From Spirosoma profusum (GTDB lineage: Bacteria > Bacteroidota > Bacteroidia > Cytophagales > Spirosomataceae): a DNA stretch of 52,107 nt. The position numbers were made by a program, and so were the translations under genes. Every line of letters starts with the position of its first letter. The stretch's first letter is position 1. Positions 8,191 to 17,729 of the stretch are shown here, in pieces. The stretch lies in the NCBI RefSeq assembly GCF_014699005.1, contig NZ_JACWZY010000041.1, forward strand, positions 1 to 52,107, written 5' to 3'. The notes under the pieces are model-generated. The model was not told the origin of the DNA, did not search any database, and saw only the letters and a list, made by a program, of their open reading frames with translations.

Positions 8191-9040
8191 ATTTCTAATG
8201 CCGAAAGTTACGAAAAAAACGCTGAACTGCCGGGGCAGACTGGTTGATTTACGAACGCCCGCCGTAATGGGTATCCTGAACGTAACGCCCGATTCGTTCT
8301 TTGCCGACAGCCGTGTTACGTTGGAGAAAACGGTAGAAGTCGCCCGAAAAATGCTCGATGAGGGCGCTACGTTCCTCGACATTGGTGGCTACTCCACCCG
8401 ACCCAGTGCCGCCGATATTTCACCCACGGAAGAAGCCGACCGCGTATTGCCGATTATCGAGCAGATTCTGGCAGCCTTCCCAAACGCCCTGATTTCTATC
8501 GATACGTTCCGGGCATCTGTAGCCCGTCAGGCCATCGAAGCTGGGGCTTCATTAATTAACGACGTAGCAGGCGGCACGCTCGACGCTGTTATGTTTGAGA
8601 CAGTGGCTGCCCTGGGTGTACCCTACGTACTGATGCATTTACGCGGTACGCCACAAACCATGCAGTCGCTGGCCAGCTATGAGAACGTAGCGACTGAAGT
8701 AATTGATGAATTGGCCGAGCGGCTAGTCATGCTACGTTCTTTGGGTATAAAAGATGTGATTCTCGACCCCGGATTCGGCTTTGCCAAGACGCCATCGCAA
8801 AATTTTTTCCTACTGACTCACCTCCGCGAATTTGCGTTATTCGATGAACCGGTTCTGGTTGGAATTTCGCGAAAAACGACCATCTGGAAAACCTTGAATA
8901 TCAGTGCCGACGAATCGCTGAACGGCACTACGGTTTTGCATACAGTAGCCTTGCTTCAGGGAGCTTCTATATTACGTGTTCATGACGTTCGGGAGGCTGT
9001 AGAGGCCATTAAACTCACCCAGCAGTTAACTTTTTTTTGA
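8186..9040 (+). CDS. folP: Dihydropteroate synthase
   Basis: FolP condenses 6-hydroxymethyl-dihydropterin pyrophosphate with p-aminobenzoate in folate synthesis and is the sulphonamide target. The 284-residue TIM-barrel product shows GILNVTPDSF, DIGGYSTRP, the Asp in ISIDT, NDVAGG, LDPGFGFAKT, GISRK and the terminal RVHD, all in family order. Length is normal. A second ATG four codons downstream (8198) is an alternative start. It is transcribed away from the DUF1599 gene and is followed by tRNA-Lys. Confidence 0.96.
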   Translation: MTFLMPKVTKKTLNCRGRLVDLRTPAVMGILNVTPDSFFADSRVTLEKTVEVARKMLDEGATFLDIGGYSTRPSAADISPTEEADRVLPIIEQILAAFPNALISIDTFRASVARQAIEAGASLINDVAGGTLDAVMFETVAALGVPYVLMHLRGTPQTMQSLASYENVATEVIDELAERLVMLRSLGIKDVILDPGFGFAKTPSQNFFLLTHLREFALFDEPVLVGISRKTTIWKTLNISADESLNGTTVLHTVALLQGASILRVHDVREAVEAIKLTQQLTFF

Positions 9041-9046
9041 GCCATA

Positions 9047-9078
9047 CTTGCATTTACTCCAACAAACCTCTACTTTTG
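9047..9078 (+). promoter_or_regulatory. Promoter of tRNA-Lys
   Basis: CTTG (9047-9050), a 20-base gap and TACTTTTG (9071-9078) match the Bacteroidota -33/-7 pattern. Transcription would start near 9084, about 40 bases before the tRNA. Confidence 0.65.
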
Positions 9079-9122
9079 CATTCCCAAACGACAACGCTCC
9101 GGTTTAGTTGTACAGGGAAAAT

Positions 9123-9195
9123 GATTTGGTAGCTCAGCTGGTAGAGCAATACACTTTTAATGTATGGGTCCTGGGTTCGAATCCCAGCCGAATCA
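9123..9195 (+). tRNA. tRNA-Lys(UUU)
   Basis: The cloverleaf is complete. The acceptor stem GATTTGG/CCGAATC has one G-T pair, the D arm is GCTC...GAGC, and the anticodon stem is ATACA/TGTAT. The loop CTTTTAA gives anticodon TTT at 9156-9158, and the T arm is CTGGG-TTCGAAT-CCCAG. The 3' end reads ACCG after the stem, so the terminal CCA is not fully encoded. Confidence 0.97.
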
Positions 9196-9204
9196 CCGAA
9201 GAAG

Positions 9205-9255
9205 GCCGAAGGGTGAAAAGAAGATAAAAATCGACTTTTCACCCTTCGGCTTTTT
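9205..9255 (+). terminator. Terminator after tRNA-Lys
   Basis: GCCGAAGGGTGAAAAG (9205-9220) pairs perfectly with 9235-9250, a 16-bp stem with a 14-base loop, followed by five T residues. Confidence 0.85.
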
Positions 9256-9567
9256 AGTACTATTCTCAGATGTAAGGTACAACACTTAATTGCTTTTTAT
9301 TCACTTTTCAAGAACAATTATAATCAAATTCACAATTAGTGCCGTTCCCTATAAAATTCCAGAGAAGGCTGTTTTTACCAAATTTTTTTAGTAGTATATT
9401 GCGTGACTTTGTCACAAACGCCCTTCAGTCCGATTGCCTTCTCGTCAATATAAGTACAGATCGGACTACCCGTTAATTTAGATTTTCGTAAAATCCGCCC
9501 CTATTTGTTGCGATTTTGTTAATTCAGTAATCCACGAATAGCGGCATTACCCAACACTGTTACGACC
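9256..9567 (+). promoter_or_regulatory. gltB leader region, no gene
   Basis: This 312-base AT-rich stretch holds no convincing open frame. AGTCCGAT (9427-9434) pairs perfectly with ATCGGACT (9460-9467) around a 25-base loop. TGACTTTG upstream of it, just after TATATTGCG, is a weak -7 candidate. I cannot match the hairpin to a known riboswitch; the region probably carries the gltBD promoter. Confidence 0.4.
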
Positions 9568-12500
9568 ATGTCTGATCAGGTTGACCAACTGGCGGGTCTC
9601 TACCGCCCCGAGTTCGAACACGACAATTGTGGTATTGGCTTTGTAGCCCATATCAAAGGCCGCAAGTCACACCAAATTGTATCGGATGCGCTCCAGATGC
9701 TTCGGCGCATGGAACACCGTGGTGCGGTGGGTTCCGAGCCCAATTCGGGCGATGGAGCCGGTCTGCTCATTCAACTCCCACACGAATTTTTCGTGGATGA
9801 AACCCGTAAGCTGGGTATTCATTTACCACCCGCACTCGAGTACGGCGTTGGGATGGTGTATTTTCCGAAAGATGTATGGCTGCGGGAAGAGTGCCGCGCT
9901 ATTCTGAACCGGAATATGAAGAAGTTAGGTCTCGAATTGATTTGTTACCGGGTCGTTCCGGTTAACAATAGCGATTTGGGCACTGGCTCTCGCTCGGCTG
10001 AACCACAAATGGAACAGGTATTTATTAAACGCCCAGCCGATGTTACTAACCCCGACGATTTTGAGCGCAAGCTTTACATCCTACGTAACTACAGCACCCG
10101 GCTCATTAACGAGACGGTAGCCGGTGTCGACCACTTCTATTTTTCGTCGCTTTCGTGCCGGACTATTACGTATAAAGGTCAACTAACTACCCTGCAACTG
10201 GAGCCTTATTTTCCAGATCTGCAACAGGAAGAGGTTGTATCGGCCATTGGTGTAGTCCATTCCCGCTTCTCGACCAATACGTTCCCATCGTGGAAATTGG
10301 CCCAGCCATTCCGTTATATTGCCCATAATGGTGAGATTAACACTGTTAAGGGTAACGTTAACTGGATGAAAGCGGCAGAAGGGTTACTTGAATCGAGCAA
10401 GTTTACGAAGGAAGAGATGGACATGCTGTTGCCCATCTGCGACCCTCGTCAGTCGGACTCGGCTAATCTCGACAACGCGATTGAACTGCTCGTGATGAGC
10501 GGTCGGTCGCTGCCGCACGTGATGATGATGCTGATTCCGGAAGCTTGGGACGGCAACGAACACATGGACCCGGTACGTAAAGCTTTCTACGAATTCCACG
10601 CGGCCCTGATTGAGCCCTGGGACGGCCCAGCGTCAATTTCGTTTACCGATGGACGTATCGTTGGAGCAACCCTCGACCGGAATGGGCTGCGGCCATCGCG
10701 GTTCTGGGTAACCAACGACGACATCGTAATTATGGCGTCTGAAGTGGGCGTACTGGATATCGCCCCTGCAAAAGTGGTGTCGAAAGGGCGTTTGCAACCG
10801 GGCAAAATGTTCCTGGTCGATATGGAGCAGGGTCGGATTGTGGCTGATGAGGAAATCAAAGCTCAAATCTCTAACCGGAAGCCTTATCAGCAATGGCTCG
10901 ATGATAACAAGATAAAAATCCACGACCTCGAAGCGCCTATCCGGTCGTATAATCATTACGATCCGGCTAAACTGCTACGTATGCAGCAGGCGTTTGGCTT
11001 TACGTCAGAAGATTTGCGAATGATTCTGGCACCGATGGTCGAAACGGGCAAGGAAGCGCTGGGTTCGATGGGAACCGACGTACCGTTGGCCGTATTGTCG
11101 GAGCAGAGCCAGCACATGAGCCACTATTTTAAACAGTTGTTCGCTCAGGTCACGAACCCGCCCATCGACTCGATTCGGGAGCGTTCGATTATGTCGCTGA
11201 TTTCGTTCGTGGGTGCTACGTATAATCTCCTGAGTGAGTCGCCAGAACACTGCCGCCAGGTCGAACTGGAGCAGCCCGTTCTGACAACCAAAGAGTTTGA
11301 CAAACTACGGTTTATCGATAAGCCTAAATTCCAGGCTAAAACGATCAACTGCCTGTTCACCTGTGATGGGCAGGGAAAATCACTGGAACGTGCCCTTGAC
11401 CGTATCTGTCGCTACGCCGAAGACGCTATTCAGGATGGTTATTCGATTCTGGTACTTTCTGACCGTGCGATTGATTCCAGCCACGCCCCAATTCCGTCGC
11501 TGCTCGCTACGTCGGCCATTCACCATTACCTGATACGTCAGGGTTTGCGAGGTAAAGTAGGGATCGTCGTTGAAGCGGGTGACGTTTGGGAAACCCACCA
11601 CGTTGCTACGTTGATTGGATACGGCGCTTCGGGCGTAAACCCGTACATGGCGTTCGAAACTATCGCCAACCTGAAAGAAAAAGGGCTGCTGAACGTAGAT
11701 TACGACCTCGATAAGCTGTATAAGAACTACGTAAAAGCGGTCAATGGCGAGTTGCTGAAAATCTTCTCGAAGATGGGTATCTCGACACTGCAATCGTATC
11801 AGGGCGCTATGATTTTTGAGTGCCTGGGCCTTAATCAGGACGTAGTGAGCCGGTACTTTACGGGAACGGTTTCACGTATCGGTGGGATGGGTCTGGACGA
11901 GATTGCCCGCGAGATTCTGGTACGTCATTGTGTGGCTTTCCCAACCACGCCGATGGTGGCGCCACGGCTCGAAGTGGGCGGTATTTATCAGTGGAAACAA
12001 CGGGGTGAAAAGCACATTTTCAACCCCGACACGATTCACCTGCTGCAACAGTCGACGAAGAAAAACGATTACGCACTCTTCAAGAAATACTCGAAGCTGA
12101 TCGACGATCAGACGCAGAAAGCCATTACGTTACGTGGTCTGCTGAAGTTCAAAAAAGGCAACCCGGTACCCATTGACGAAGTCGAACCCATCGAGAGCAT
12201 CTTCAAGCGTTTTGCTACAGGAGCCATGTCGTTCGGCTCGATTTCGTGGGAAGCGCATACTACGTTGGCCATTGCGATGAACCGCATCGGCGGCAAAAGC
12301 AATTCGGGCGAAGGTGGTGAAGATGAACTCCGCTACAAGCCGCTCGAAAACGGCGACAGCATGAATTCAGGCATTAAACAGGTCGCTTCGGGCCGGTTTG
12401 GTGTGACGAGTTATTACCTGACCAATGCCCGTGAACTGCAAATCAAGATGGCGCAGGGAGCCAAGCCCGGCGAAGGTGGTCAATTGCCTGGTTTCAAGGT

Positions 12501-14142
12501 CGATGACTGGATTGGCCGGACGCGACATTCTACGCCTGGCGTGGGCCTGATTTCGCCCCCACCCCACCACGATATTTATTCCATCGAGGATTTGGCGCAG
12601 TTGATTTCCGACCTGAAAAATTCCAACCGGGAAGCACGTATCAGTGTGAAGCTAGTATCGGAAGCGGGGGTTGGAACCATTGCGGCCGGGGTTGCCAAAG
12701 CCCACGCTGATCATATTCTCATCTCCGGCCACGACGGCGGAACGGGGGCTTCTCCCCTTTCGTCGATACGTCATGCGGGACTTCCCTGGGAACTTGGCCT
12801 GGCCGAAGCGCATCAGACGCTGGTCAAAAACAAATTGCGTGGCCGTGTAACCGTACAAGCTGATGGTCAAATGCGGACCGGTCGCGACCTGGCTATTGCG
12901 GCTCTGCTTGGTGCCGAAGAATTTGGGGTAGCTACGGCTGCACTGGTCGTGGCAGGTTGTATCATGATGCGTAAATGCCACCTGAACACGTGTCCAGTTG
13001 GCGTAGCGACGCAGAATAAAGAGTTACGTGCCTTATTTACGGGTAAGCCTGAGCACGTCGTGAACATGTTTACATTCCTGGCGATGGAGCTTCGCGAGAT
13101 TATGGCTGAACTGGGTTTCCGGACCATCAACGAAATGGTCGGTCAGTCGCAAATGCTCGCCATGCGAAATAACATGCCTCATTGGAAGTACAAAAACGTA
13201 AATCTCGACGCGCTGTTGTATAAAGAGCCGACCAATCTGGATGTTGCTTTATTCAAACAGGAAGAGCAAAATCACCATCTGGATGCCGTACTCGACCGCC
13301 AGCTGATTGAGCTGGCCAAGCCTGCATTAGCCTCGGCGGAGTCGGTATATGGCGAATTTCCGGTACAAAATATCGACCGGAGTATTGGCACGATGCTGTC
13401 GAATGAGATTTCGAAAGTGTATGGAGGTCCAGGTTTACCAGAGAGTACGATTCACGTAAAACTTCGGGGAACAGCTGGTCAGAGCTTCGGTGCATTCAGC
13501 ACGAGCGGTATTAAACTTGAACTCGAAGGCGATGCCAATGATTACTTTGGTAAAGGTCTTTGCGGGTCACAACTTATCGTGTATCCTGACCGGGCCGCTC
13601 AATTTAAACCAGAAGAAAACAGCATCGTCGGCAACGTATCATTCTACGGTGCTACGTCGGGAGAAGCCTTCATTCGGGGGATGGCTGGCGAACGATTCTG
13701 TGTTCGTAACTCCGGTGCTAAAGTTGTTGTTGAAGGCGTGGGTGACCACGGTCTGGAATACATGACGGGTGGGCTGGCCATTATTCTGGGCAAAACCGGG
13801 CGCAATTTCGCGGCAGGCATGTCGGGGGGAGTTGCCTACGTCTGGGATCAGGACGGCACGTTTGCTTCGAAGGTAAATATGGAAATGGTGAGCCTGGAAT
13901 CTATTAATGAAGAAGACTTGGGCATTGTTCGGGAATACGTCGACAAACATTTCCAGTATACAACCAGCAACGTAGCACTTTCGCTGATTCAGGACTGGGA
14001 TAATCTGATTGGTCAGTTTGTGAAAGTGATGCCAGGCGATTTCCGGCAGGCGCTGGCTGGCCGTGGTATTTCGCTGGCCGACCAGATTCGCGACAAAAAC
14101 ATTGTTTATCAAGACATTACCGTTGACGTAACGAACGGTTGA
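9568..14142 (+). CDS. gltB: Glutamate synthase large subunit
   Basis: GltB makes two glutamates from glutamine and 2-oxoglutarate together with GltD. The 1524-residue product has a 20-residue propeptide before the nucleophile Cys21 of the class II glutaminase domain (NCGIGF). A central domain (about 450-760) and the FMN-binding synthase barrel follow, with GGTGASPLSSIRHAGLPWE near 1060. The 3Fe-4S cysteines are Cys1131, Cys1137 and Cys1142 in CIMMRKCHLNTCP. The C-terminal beta-helix has GxxG repeats (about 1250-1480). Length is normal for bacterial GltB. gltD follows after 13 bases, so the two form an operon. Confidence 0.97.
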   Translation: MSDQVDQLAGLYRPEFEHDNCGIGFVAHIKGRKSHQIVSDALQMLRRMEHRGAVGSEPNSGDGAGLLIQLPHEFFVDETRKLGIHLPPALEYGVGMVYFPKDVWLREECRAILNRNMKKLGLELICYRVVPVNNSDLGTGSRSAEPQMEQVFIKRPADVTNPDDFERKLYILRNYSTRLINETVAGVDHFYFSSLSCRTITYKGQLTTLQLEPYFPDLQQEEVVSAIGVVHSRFSTNTFPSWKLAQPFRYIAHNGEINTVKGNVNWMKAAEGLLESSKFTKEEMDMLLPICDPRQSDSANLDNAIELLVMSGRSLPHVMMMLIPEAWDGNEHMDPVRKAFYEFHAALIEPWDGPASISFTDGRIVGATLDRNGLRPSRFWVTNDDIVIMASEVGVLDIAPAKVVSKGRLQPGKMFLVDMEQGRIVADEEIKAQISNRKPYQQWLDDNKIKIHDLEAPIRSYNHYDPAKLLRMQQAFGFTSEDLRMILAPMVETGKEALGSMGTDVPLAVLSEQSQHMSHYFKQLFAQVTNPPIDSIRERSIMSLISFVGATYNLLSESPEHCRQVELEQPVLTTKEFDKLRFIDKPKFQAKTINCLFTCDGQGKSLERALDRICRYAEDAIQDGYSILVLSDRAIDSSHAPIPSLLATSAIHHYLIRQGLRGKVGIVVEAGDVWETHHVATLIGYGASGVNPYMAFETIANLKEKGLLNVDYDLDKLYKNYVKAVNGELLKIFSKMGISTLQSYQGAMIFECLGLNQDVVSRYFTGTVSRIGGMGLDEIAREILVRHCVAFPTTPMVAPRLEVGGIYQWKQRGEKHIFNPDTIHLLQQSTKKNDYALFKKYSKLIDDQTQKAITLRGLLKFKKGNPVPIDEVEPIESIFKRFATGAMSFGSISWEAHTTLAIAMNRIGGKSNSGEGGEDELRYKPLENGDSMNSGIKQVASGRFGVTSYYLTNARELQIKMAQGAKPGEGGQLPGFKVDDWIGRTRHSTPGVGLISPPPHHDIYSIEDLAQLISDLKNSNREARISVKLVSEAGVGTIAAGVAKAHADHILISGHDGGTGASPLSSIRHAGLPWELGLAEAHQTLVKNKLRGRVTVQADGQMRTGRDLAIAALLGAEEFGVATAALVVAGCIMMRKCHLNTCPVGVATQNKELRALFTGKPEHVVNMFTFLAMELREIMAELGFRTINEMVGQSQMLAMRNNMPHWKYKNVNLDALLYKEPTNLDVALFKQEEQNHHLDAVLDRQLIELAKPALASAESVYGEFPVQNIDRSIGTMLSNEISKVYGGPGLPESTIHVKLRGTAGQSFGAFSTSGIKLELEGDANDYFGKGLCGSQLIVYPDRAAQFKPEENSIVGNVSFYGATSGEAFIRGMAGERFCVRNSGAKVVVEGVGDHGLEYMTGGLAIILGKTGRNFAAGMSGGVAYVWDQDGTFASKVNMEMVSLESINEEDLGIVREYVDKHFQYTTSNVALSLIQDWDNLIGQFVKVMPGDFRQALAGRGISLADQIRDKNIVYQDITVDVTNG

Positions 14143-14155
14143 GCATAAAAATAGA

Positions 14156-15646
14156 ATGGGAAAACCTACCGGATTTTTAGAGTTTGCACGCGAACTACCC
14201 AAAAAGCGTGCCACGCAGGAACGGATTCACGATTATAAAGAAATCGACGTACCGCATTCCGAGCAGGATTCTGGTCGGCAGGCAGCACGTTGCATGGATT
14301 GCGGCACCCCGTTTTGTCATAGCGGCTGTCCCCTCGGAAACATCATTCCTGAGTTCAATGACGCCGTTTATGAGCAGAACTGGGTTTATGCCTACGAAAT
14401 TCTGAGTTCGACCAACAATTTCCCGGAATTTACGGGACGAATTTGTCCGGCTCCCTGCGAAGCATCCTGCGTACTGGGTATCAACAAGCCGCCGGTGGCA
14501 ATTGAGTTCATCGAAAAATCAATTGCAGAAGTCGCTTTTGAACGGGGCTACGTAACGCCGAAACTGCCGAAAGAACGTACTGGCAAAAAAGTAGCTGTAG
14601 TCGGTTCTGGTCCAGCTGGTTTGGCGGCTGCCGCTCAGCTTAACAAAGCGGGCCATGCAGTTACTGTATTTGAACGAGCTGATCAAATCGGTGGACTGCT
14701 ACGTTACGGCATTCCCGATTTCAAGCTGGAGAAATGGACCATCGACCGACGGCTGGCCGTCATGGAAGACGAAGGTATTACGTTCAAAACCGGCATCAAC
14801 GTCGGTGTCGATTTGAAAGCCAATGATTTACTGAATGATTTCGACCTGGTTATGTTGACCGGAGGCTCTACCGTTCCCCGCGATTTGCCGATTCCCGGCC
14901 GCTCGCTGAAAGGAATTTATCCGGCCATGGAATTTCTGAGTCAGCAAAACAAACGTAACGCGGGACTGCCCATCCAGGTAGATCACCGGGGCGAAAAATA
15001 TGGCGACGGCGAACTTTGGGCTACCGACAAGAACGTAGTAGTGATTGGCGGTGGCGATACGGGTTCTGACTGCGTTGGTACGTCGAACCGGCACGGAGCC
15101 AAAACGGTAACGCAAATCGAATTGATGCCGATGCCGCCAAAAGACCGGGCAGAAAATACGCCCTGGCCAAACTGGCCCATGATGCTACGTACCAGTACGT
15201 CGCACGAAGAGGGTTGTGACCGGCATTGGTCGATTAATACGAAAGAATTTGTTGGCGACGAAAACGGTAATCTGAAAGCGCTACGTATCGTTGATCTGGA
15301 ATGGAAAAACGAAAACGGACGAATGCAGATGGTTGAAGTAGCTGGTTCTGAGCGCGACATTCCCTGCGAACTGGCTTTGCTGGCGGCTGGCTTTCTACAT
15401 CCACAACACAACGGCCTCTTAGATGAACTGGGTATTGAATACGATGAGCGAGGCAATGTAAAAGCTACCAATTACCAGACCACTACAAATCCAAACGTTT
15501 TCACGGCAGGTGATATGCGTCGGGGACAATCGCTGGTGGTTTGGGCCATTTCAGAAGGTCGCGAGGCTGCCCGTGCCGCCGATAAATACCTGATGGGCGA
15601 AAGTCAGCTCGAAGCAAAAGCGGTTTCTTTAATTGAAGTAGCCTAA
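14156..15646 (+). CDS. gltD: Glutamate synthase small subunit
   Basis: GltD passes electrons from NAD(P)H through FAD and iron-sulphur clusters to GltB. The 496-residue product has the N-terminal cluster cysteines Cys46, 49, 54 and 58 (CMDCGTPFCHSGC) and Cys97, 101 and 105 (CPAPCEASC). The FAD site GSGPAGLAAA and the NAD(P)H site VIGGGDTGSDC follow, and a second FAD contact, TAGDMRRGQ, lies near the C-terminus. Its TAA stop overlaps the first bases of the palindrome at 15645-15735. Confidence 0.97.
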   Translation: MGKPTGFLEFARELPKKRATQERIHDYKEIDVPHSEQDSGRQAARCMDCGTPFCHSGCPLGNIIPEFNDAVYEQNWVYAYEILSSTNNFPEFTGRICPAPCEASCVLGINKPPVAIEFIEKSIAEVAFERGYVTPKLPKERTGKKVAVVGSGPAGLAAAAQLNKAGHAVTVFERADQIGGLLRYGIPDFKLEKWTIDRRLAVMEDEGITFKTGINVGVDLKANDLLNDFDLVMLTGGSTVPRDLPIPGRSLKGIYPAMEFLSQQNKRNAGLPIQVDHRGEKYGDGELWATDKNVVVIGGGDTGSDCVGTSNRHGAKTVTQIELMPMPPKDRAENTPWPNWPMMLRTSTSHEEGCDRHWSINTKEFVGDENGNLKALRIVDLEWKNENGRMQMVEVAGSERDIPCELALLAAGFLHPQHNGLLDELGIEYDERGNVKATNYQTTTNPNVFTAGDMRRGQSLVVWAISEGREAARAADKYLMGESQLEAKAVSLIEVA

Positions 15647-15735
15647 ACAGTTTTGATATTTTTTCAGTACACAAATAAGCCGCTCCTATCGTAGGAGCGG
15701 CTTATTTGTGTACTGAAAAAATATCAAAACTGTTT
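15645..15735. terminator. Perfect 44-bp-arm palindrome between convergent genes
   Basis: Arms 15645-15688 and 15692-15735 are exactly complementary with a three-base centre (TCG). The element fills the whole gap between gltD and the leftward RidA-like gene. The last two bases of the gltD stop and two bases of the RidA-like stop belong to the arms. It should form a very stable hairpin in RNA from either side. Confidence 0.9.
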
Positions 15736-16189
15736 ATTTGACGGCAATAACTTCAATCTCTATCAGAATATCATCCTGAACAATTTTTGCAACGCTGTTT
15801 GTCTTGGCTATCTGCGACGTAGTAACACCGGCAAAATACGTTTTAGCGATACCTGCAACCTGTTGTGTCAAATTTTGGTCAACTAATCCTTTACCAGACG
15901 ATCCTTTGTAGTTATAGGTAACCTGCGTTACGTTGCTCATTGTCATACCCATACGCCCTAAAGAGGCTTTGATATTCTCGAATACCTGTTCCGTCTGTCT
16001 GCTTAAATTCCCAACGCCGACCAGTTCGCCCTTTTCGTTATAAGGCCGTTGCCCGCTGATGTATACCTGTTTGCCCGGTAGACCAGAATTTACTCTGTAG
16101 ATATACCCTAGTGATAAATTCGAAGGTGTCTGCGCCATGGCAAAGGTACCAACCAATGTACTGATTATAAGGATAAAGCAGAATTTCAT
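15734..16189 (-). CDS. Exported RidA-family protein
   Basis: The 151-residue product has a signal peptide (MKFCFILIISTLVGTFAMAQ) followed by a RidA/YjgF fold, with VYISGQRP, the segment QTEQVFENIKASLGRMGMT and the terminal IEIEVIAVK. Cytosolic RidA hydrolyses reactive enamines and imines using an arginine near position 105. When the C-terminal strands are aligned by eye, that arginine is Lys here (AKTNSV), and the protein appears exported, so classical RidA deaminase activity is doubtful. It is a single gene converging on gltD. Confidence 0.85.
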   Translation of the reverse strand: MKFCFILIISTLVGTFAMAQTPSNLSLGYIYRVNSGLPGKQVYISGQRPYNEKGELVGVGNLSRQTEQVFENIKASLGRMGMTMSNVTQVTYNYKGSSGKGLVDQNLTQQVAGIAKTYFAGVTTSQIAKTNSVAKIVQDDILIEIEVIAVK

Positions 16190-16288
16190 AATTCTAAGTG
16201 GTTCAATGACTCGTTAATTTCATTCAAATGATGGTTCCCCATTCTCACACGTAGCGCTTCACAACCAGCAAGTTGAATTATAGCCGAC

Positions 16289-17002
16289 CTATACCAACGT
16301 AACAGGCTCTTCTTTTTCCTCAAAAAACAGGTAGTTCAGCCAATCGCAGTAGGGTTTGATGATGCGGCAACCTCGTATAATTTCATCCGCAAAATTTGCG
16401 CCTAAAACCTCTTTATCGGTAAACCGATGCATAAAAAATAACTCTTTCCGACGCAATAACTCAATCTCAGGGTGGTCGACGGGATAGCCTTTCGGCATAC
16501 TTTTTAGCTGCTCACCGTGGGCTTCGGGGAAATAATTCCTGAACGTATCATCCTCGATGATGGCTTTCAACTCATCCACGTTATAGTCGACTTCCTGCCG
16601 GAATTTAGCCAGATTGGCTGGCGTTGGCTGCCACATACCTGCTCCTATAAATGACTGGTTGTCAGGCTGAATGTGAACGTAGTAATCGATACGTCCCGAA
16701 TGACGTCCGCCGGGACCAATGGCAAATGCCAGATTCGACTTATACGGTTTTTTATCCTTTGAGAAGCGGATGTCGCGGTTGATGCGGAAAACACAATCTT
16801 TTACCGACGTATTAGCCAGCGGCTCATAAGGACCAAGGCCTGTCAGAACCTGTTCCACTACGTTACAAAGTTCAGTTTTAGCCGCGTCATATCGCGGACG
16901 ATTGGCATGAAACCACTCTCTATTATTATTCAGGACAAGGTCGCGGAGGAACGTAAGCGTAGCCGGTGTGAAGCCAGCCTTCGGGGCAGGTTTTGCTTTC
17001 AT
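16289..17002 (-). CDS. DUF2461 family protein
   Basis: The 237-residue cytosolic protein matches the DUF2461/TIGR02453 pattern: FTPATLTFLRDLVLNNNREWFHANRP at the start (given here only as a landmark), then FRINRDIRFSKDKKPYKSN and the GRIDYYVHIQP strand. The function of the family is unknown. It is a single gene; a TATCTTTG box lies at 17010-17017 on the same strand, very close to the ATG, without a clear partner box. Confidence 0.88.
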   Translation of the reverse strand: MKAKPAPKAGFTPATLTFLRDLVLNNNREWFHANRPRYDAAKTELCNVVEQVLTGLGPYEPLANTSVKDCVFRINRDIRFSKDKKPYKSNLAFAIGPGGRHSGRIDYYVHIQPDNQSFIGAGMWQPTPANLAKFRQEVDYNVDELKAIIEDDTFRNYFPEAHGEQLKSMPKGYPVDHPEIELLRRKELFFMHRFTDKEVLGANFADEIIRGCRIIKPYCDWLNYLFFEEKEEPVTLV

Positions 17003-17122
17003 AACTAGTCAAAGATACGCAATTGTGCTCCACGTTGGTTAACTCAACCGCCGATTTGTTAACTAGCGAATCTATTTTGATGCTAGTTTTTCTCCGAAAA
17101 GCCATAACTCGTTCGCTCTCAA

Positions 17123-17154
17123 CTTGATTTGTACGTATCCTCTCTTTATATTCG
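17123..17154 (+). promoter_or_regulatory. Promoter upstream of DoxX-family gene
   Basis: CTTG (17123-17126), a 20-base gap and TATATTCG (17147-17154) resemble the tRNA-Lys promoter spacing, with a TTCG variant of the -7 box. Confidence 0.45.
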
Positions 17155-17169
17155 ATACAGTTTCACTAA

Positions 17170-17616
17170 ATGCTTACTCGCATGAACGTATTACATCGTA
17201 TTGAGCATTGGGGCGATACGCATCACCCCGCCTGGACAGACGCTCTCCGCATTATGCTGGGGATCATTCTGGTGCTGAAAGGCATTAGTTTTATTAGTGA
17301 TACTACCTACCTGCATAACTTAGTGGGTGGGCTACATTTTGACCTTTATGCGGTCATGGCTGTTCATTACGTTGCGTTTGCCCATTTGGTAGGCGGTTTT
17401 CTGATTGCGCTGGGTTGCCTGACACGGCTGATGTGTATTTTCCAGCTTCCGATTCTGGTTGCAGCTGTTTTCTTTGTCAATATTCGCCAGGGTTTTTCGC
17501 CTTTAAACTCAGAACTTTGGCTCTCGCTTATTGTTCTAGCACTGCTTTTGATGTTCCTGGTTATTGGTTCCGGCCGGTTCTCAATGGATGAGTATGTGAA
17601 ACAGCATAGTCATTAG
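17170..17616 (+). CDS. DoxX-like membrane protein
   Basis: The 148-residue protein has four hydrophobic helices (about 26-42, 58-80, 85-105 and 115-137) separated by short loops, the DoxX layout. There are no CxxC or metal-binding motifs. DoxX-family proteins are inner-membrane proteins tied in some species to terminal oxidase or thiol redox functions; the substrate here is unknown. An internal ATG at 17182 (MNVLHRIEHW) is an equally good start. It converges on the photoproduct-lyase-like gene. Confidence 0.75.
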   Translation: MLTRMNVLHRIEHWGDTHHPAWTDALRIMLGIILVLKGISFISDTTYLHNLVGGLHFDLYAVMAVHYVAFAHLVGGFLIALGCLTRLMCIFQLPILVAAVFFVNIRQGFSPLNSELWLSLIVLALLLMFLVIGSGRFSMDEYVKQHSH

Positions 17617-17622
17617 TCAGGA

Positions 17623-17728
17623 CCGGGATTTAGCTGTTTTAGGGATTTTCTGGATTTTGTTTTCGCTTCTTCGAAGCATTCTATCAATTAACAAAATCCA
17701 GAAAATCCCTAAAACAGCTAAATCCCGG
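17623..17728. terminator. Long inverted repeat between convergent genes
   Basis: Perfect 39-bp arms (17623-17661 and 17690-17728) with a 28-base loop fill the gap between the DoxX gene and the leftward radical-SAM gene. The right arm ends one base before the stop codon at 17730. Confidence 0.9.
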
Positions 17729-17729
17729 T

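Noticed and set aside
9427..9467. A known riboswitch in the gltB leader
   Set aside because: Only a simple 8-bp stem is visible, with no motif of a glutamine, glycine or other riboswitch that I can recognise.
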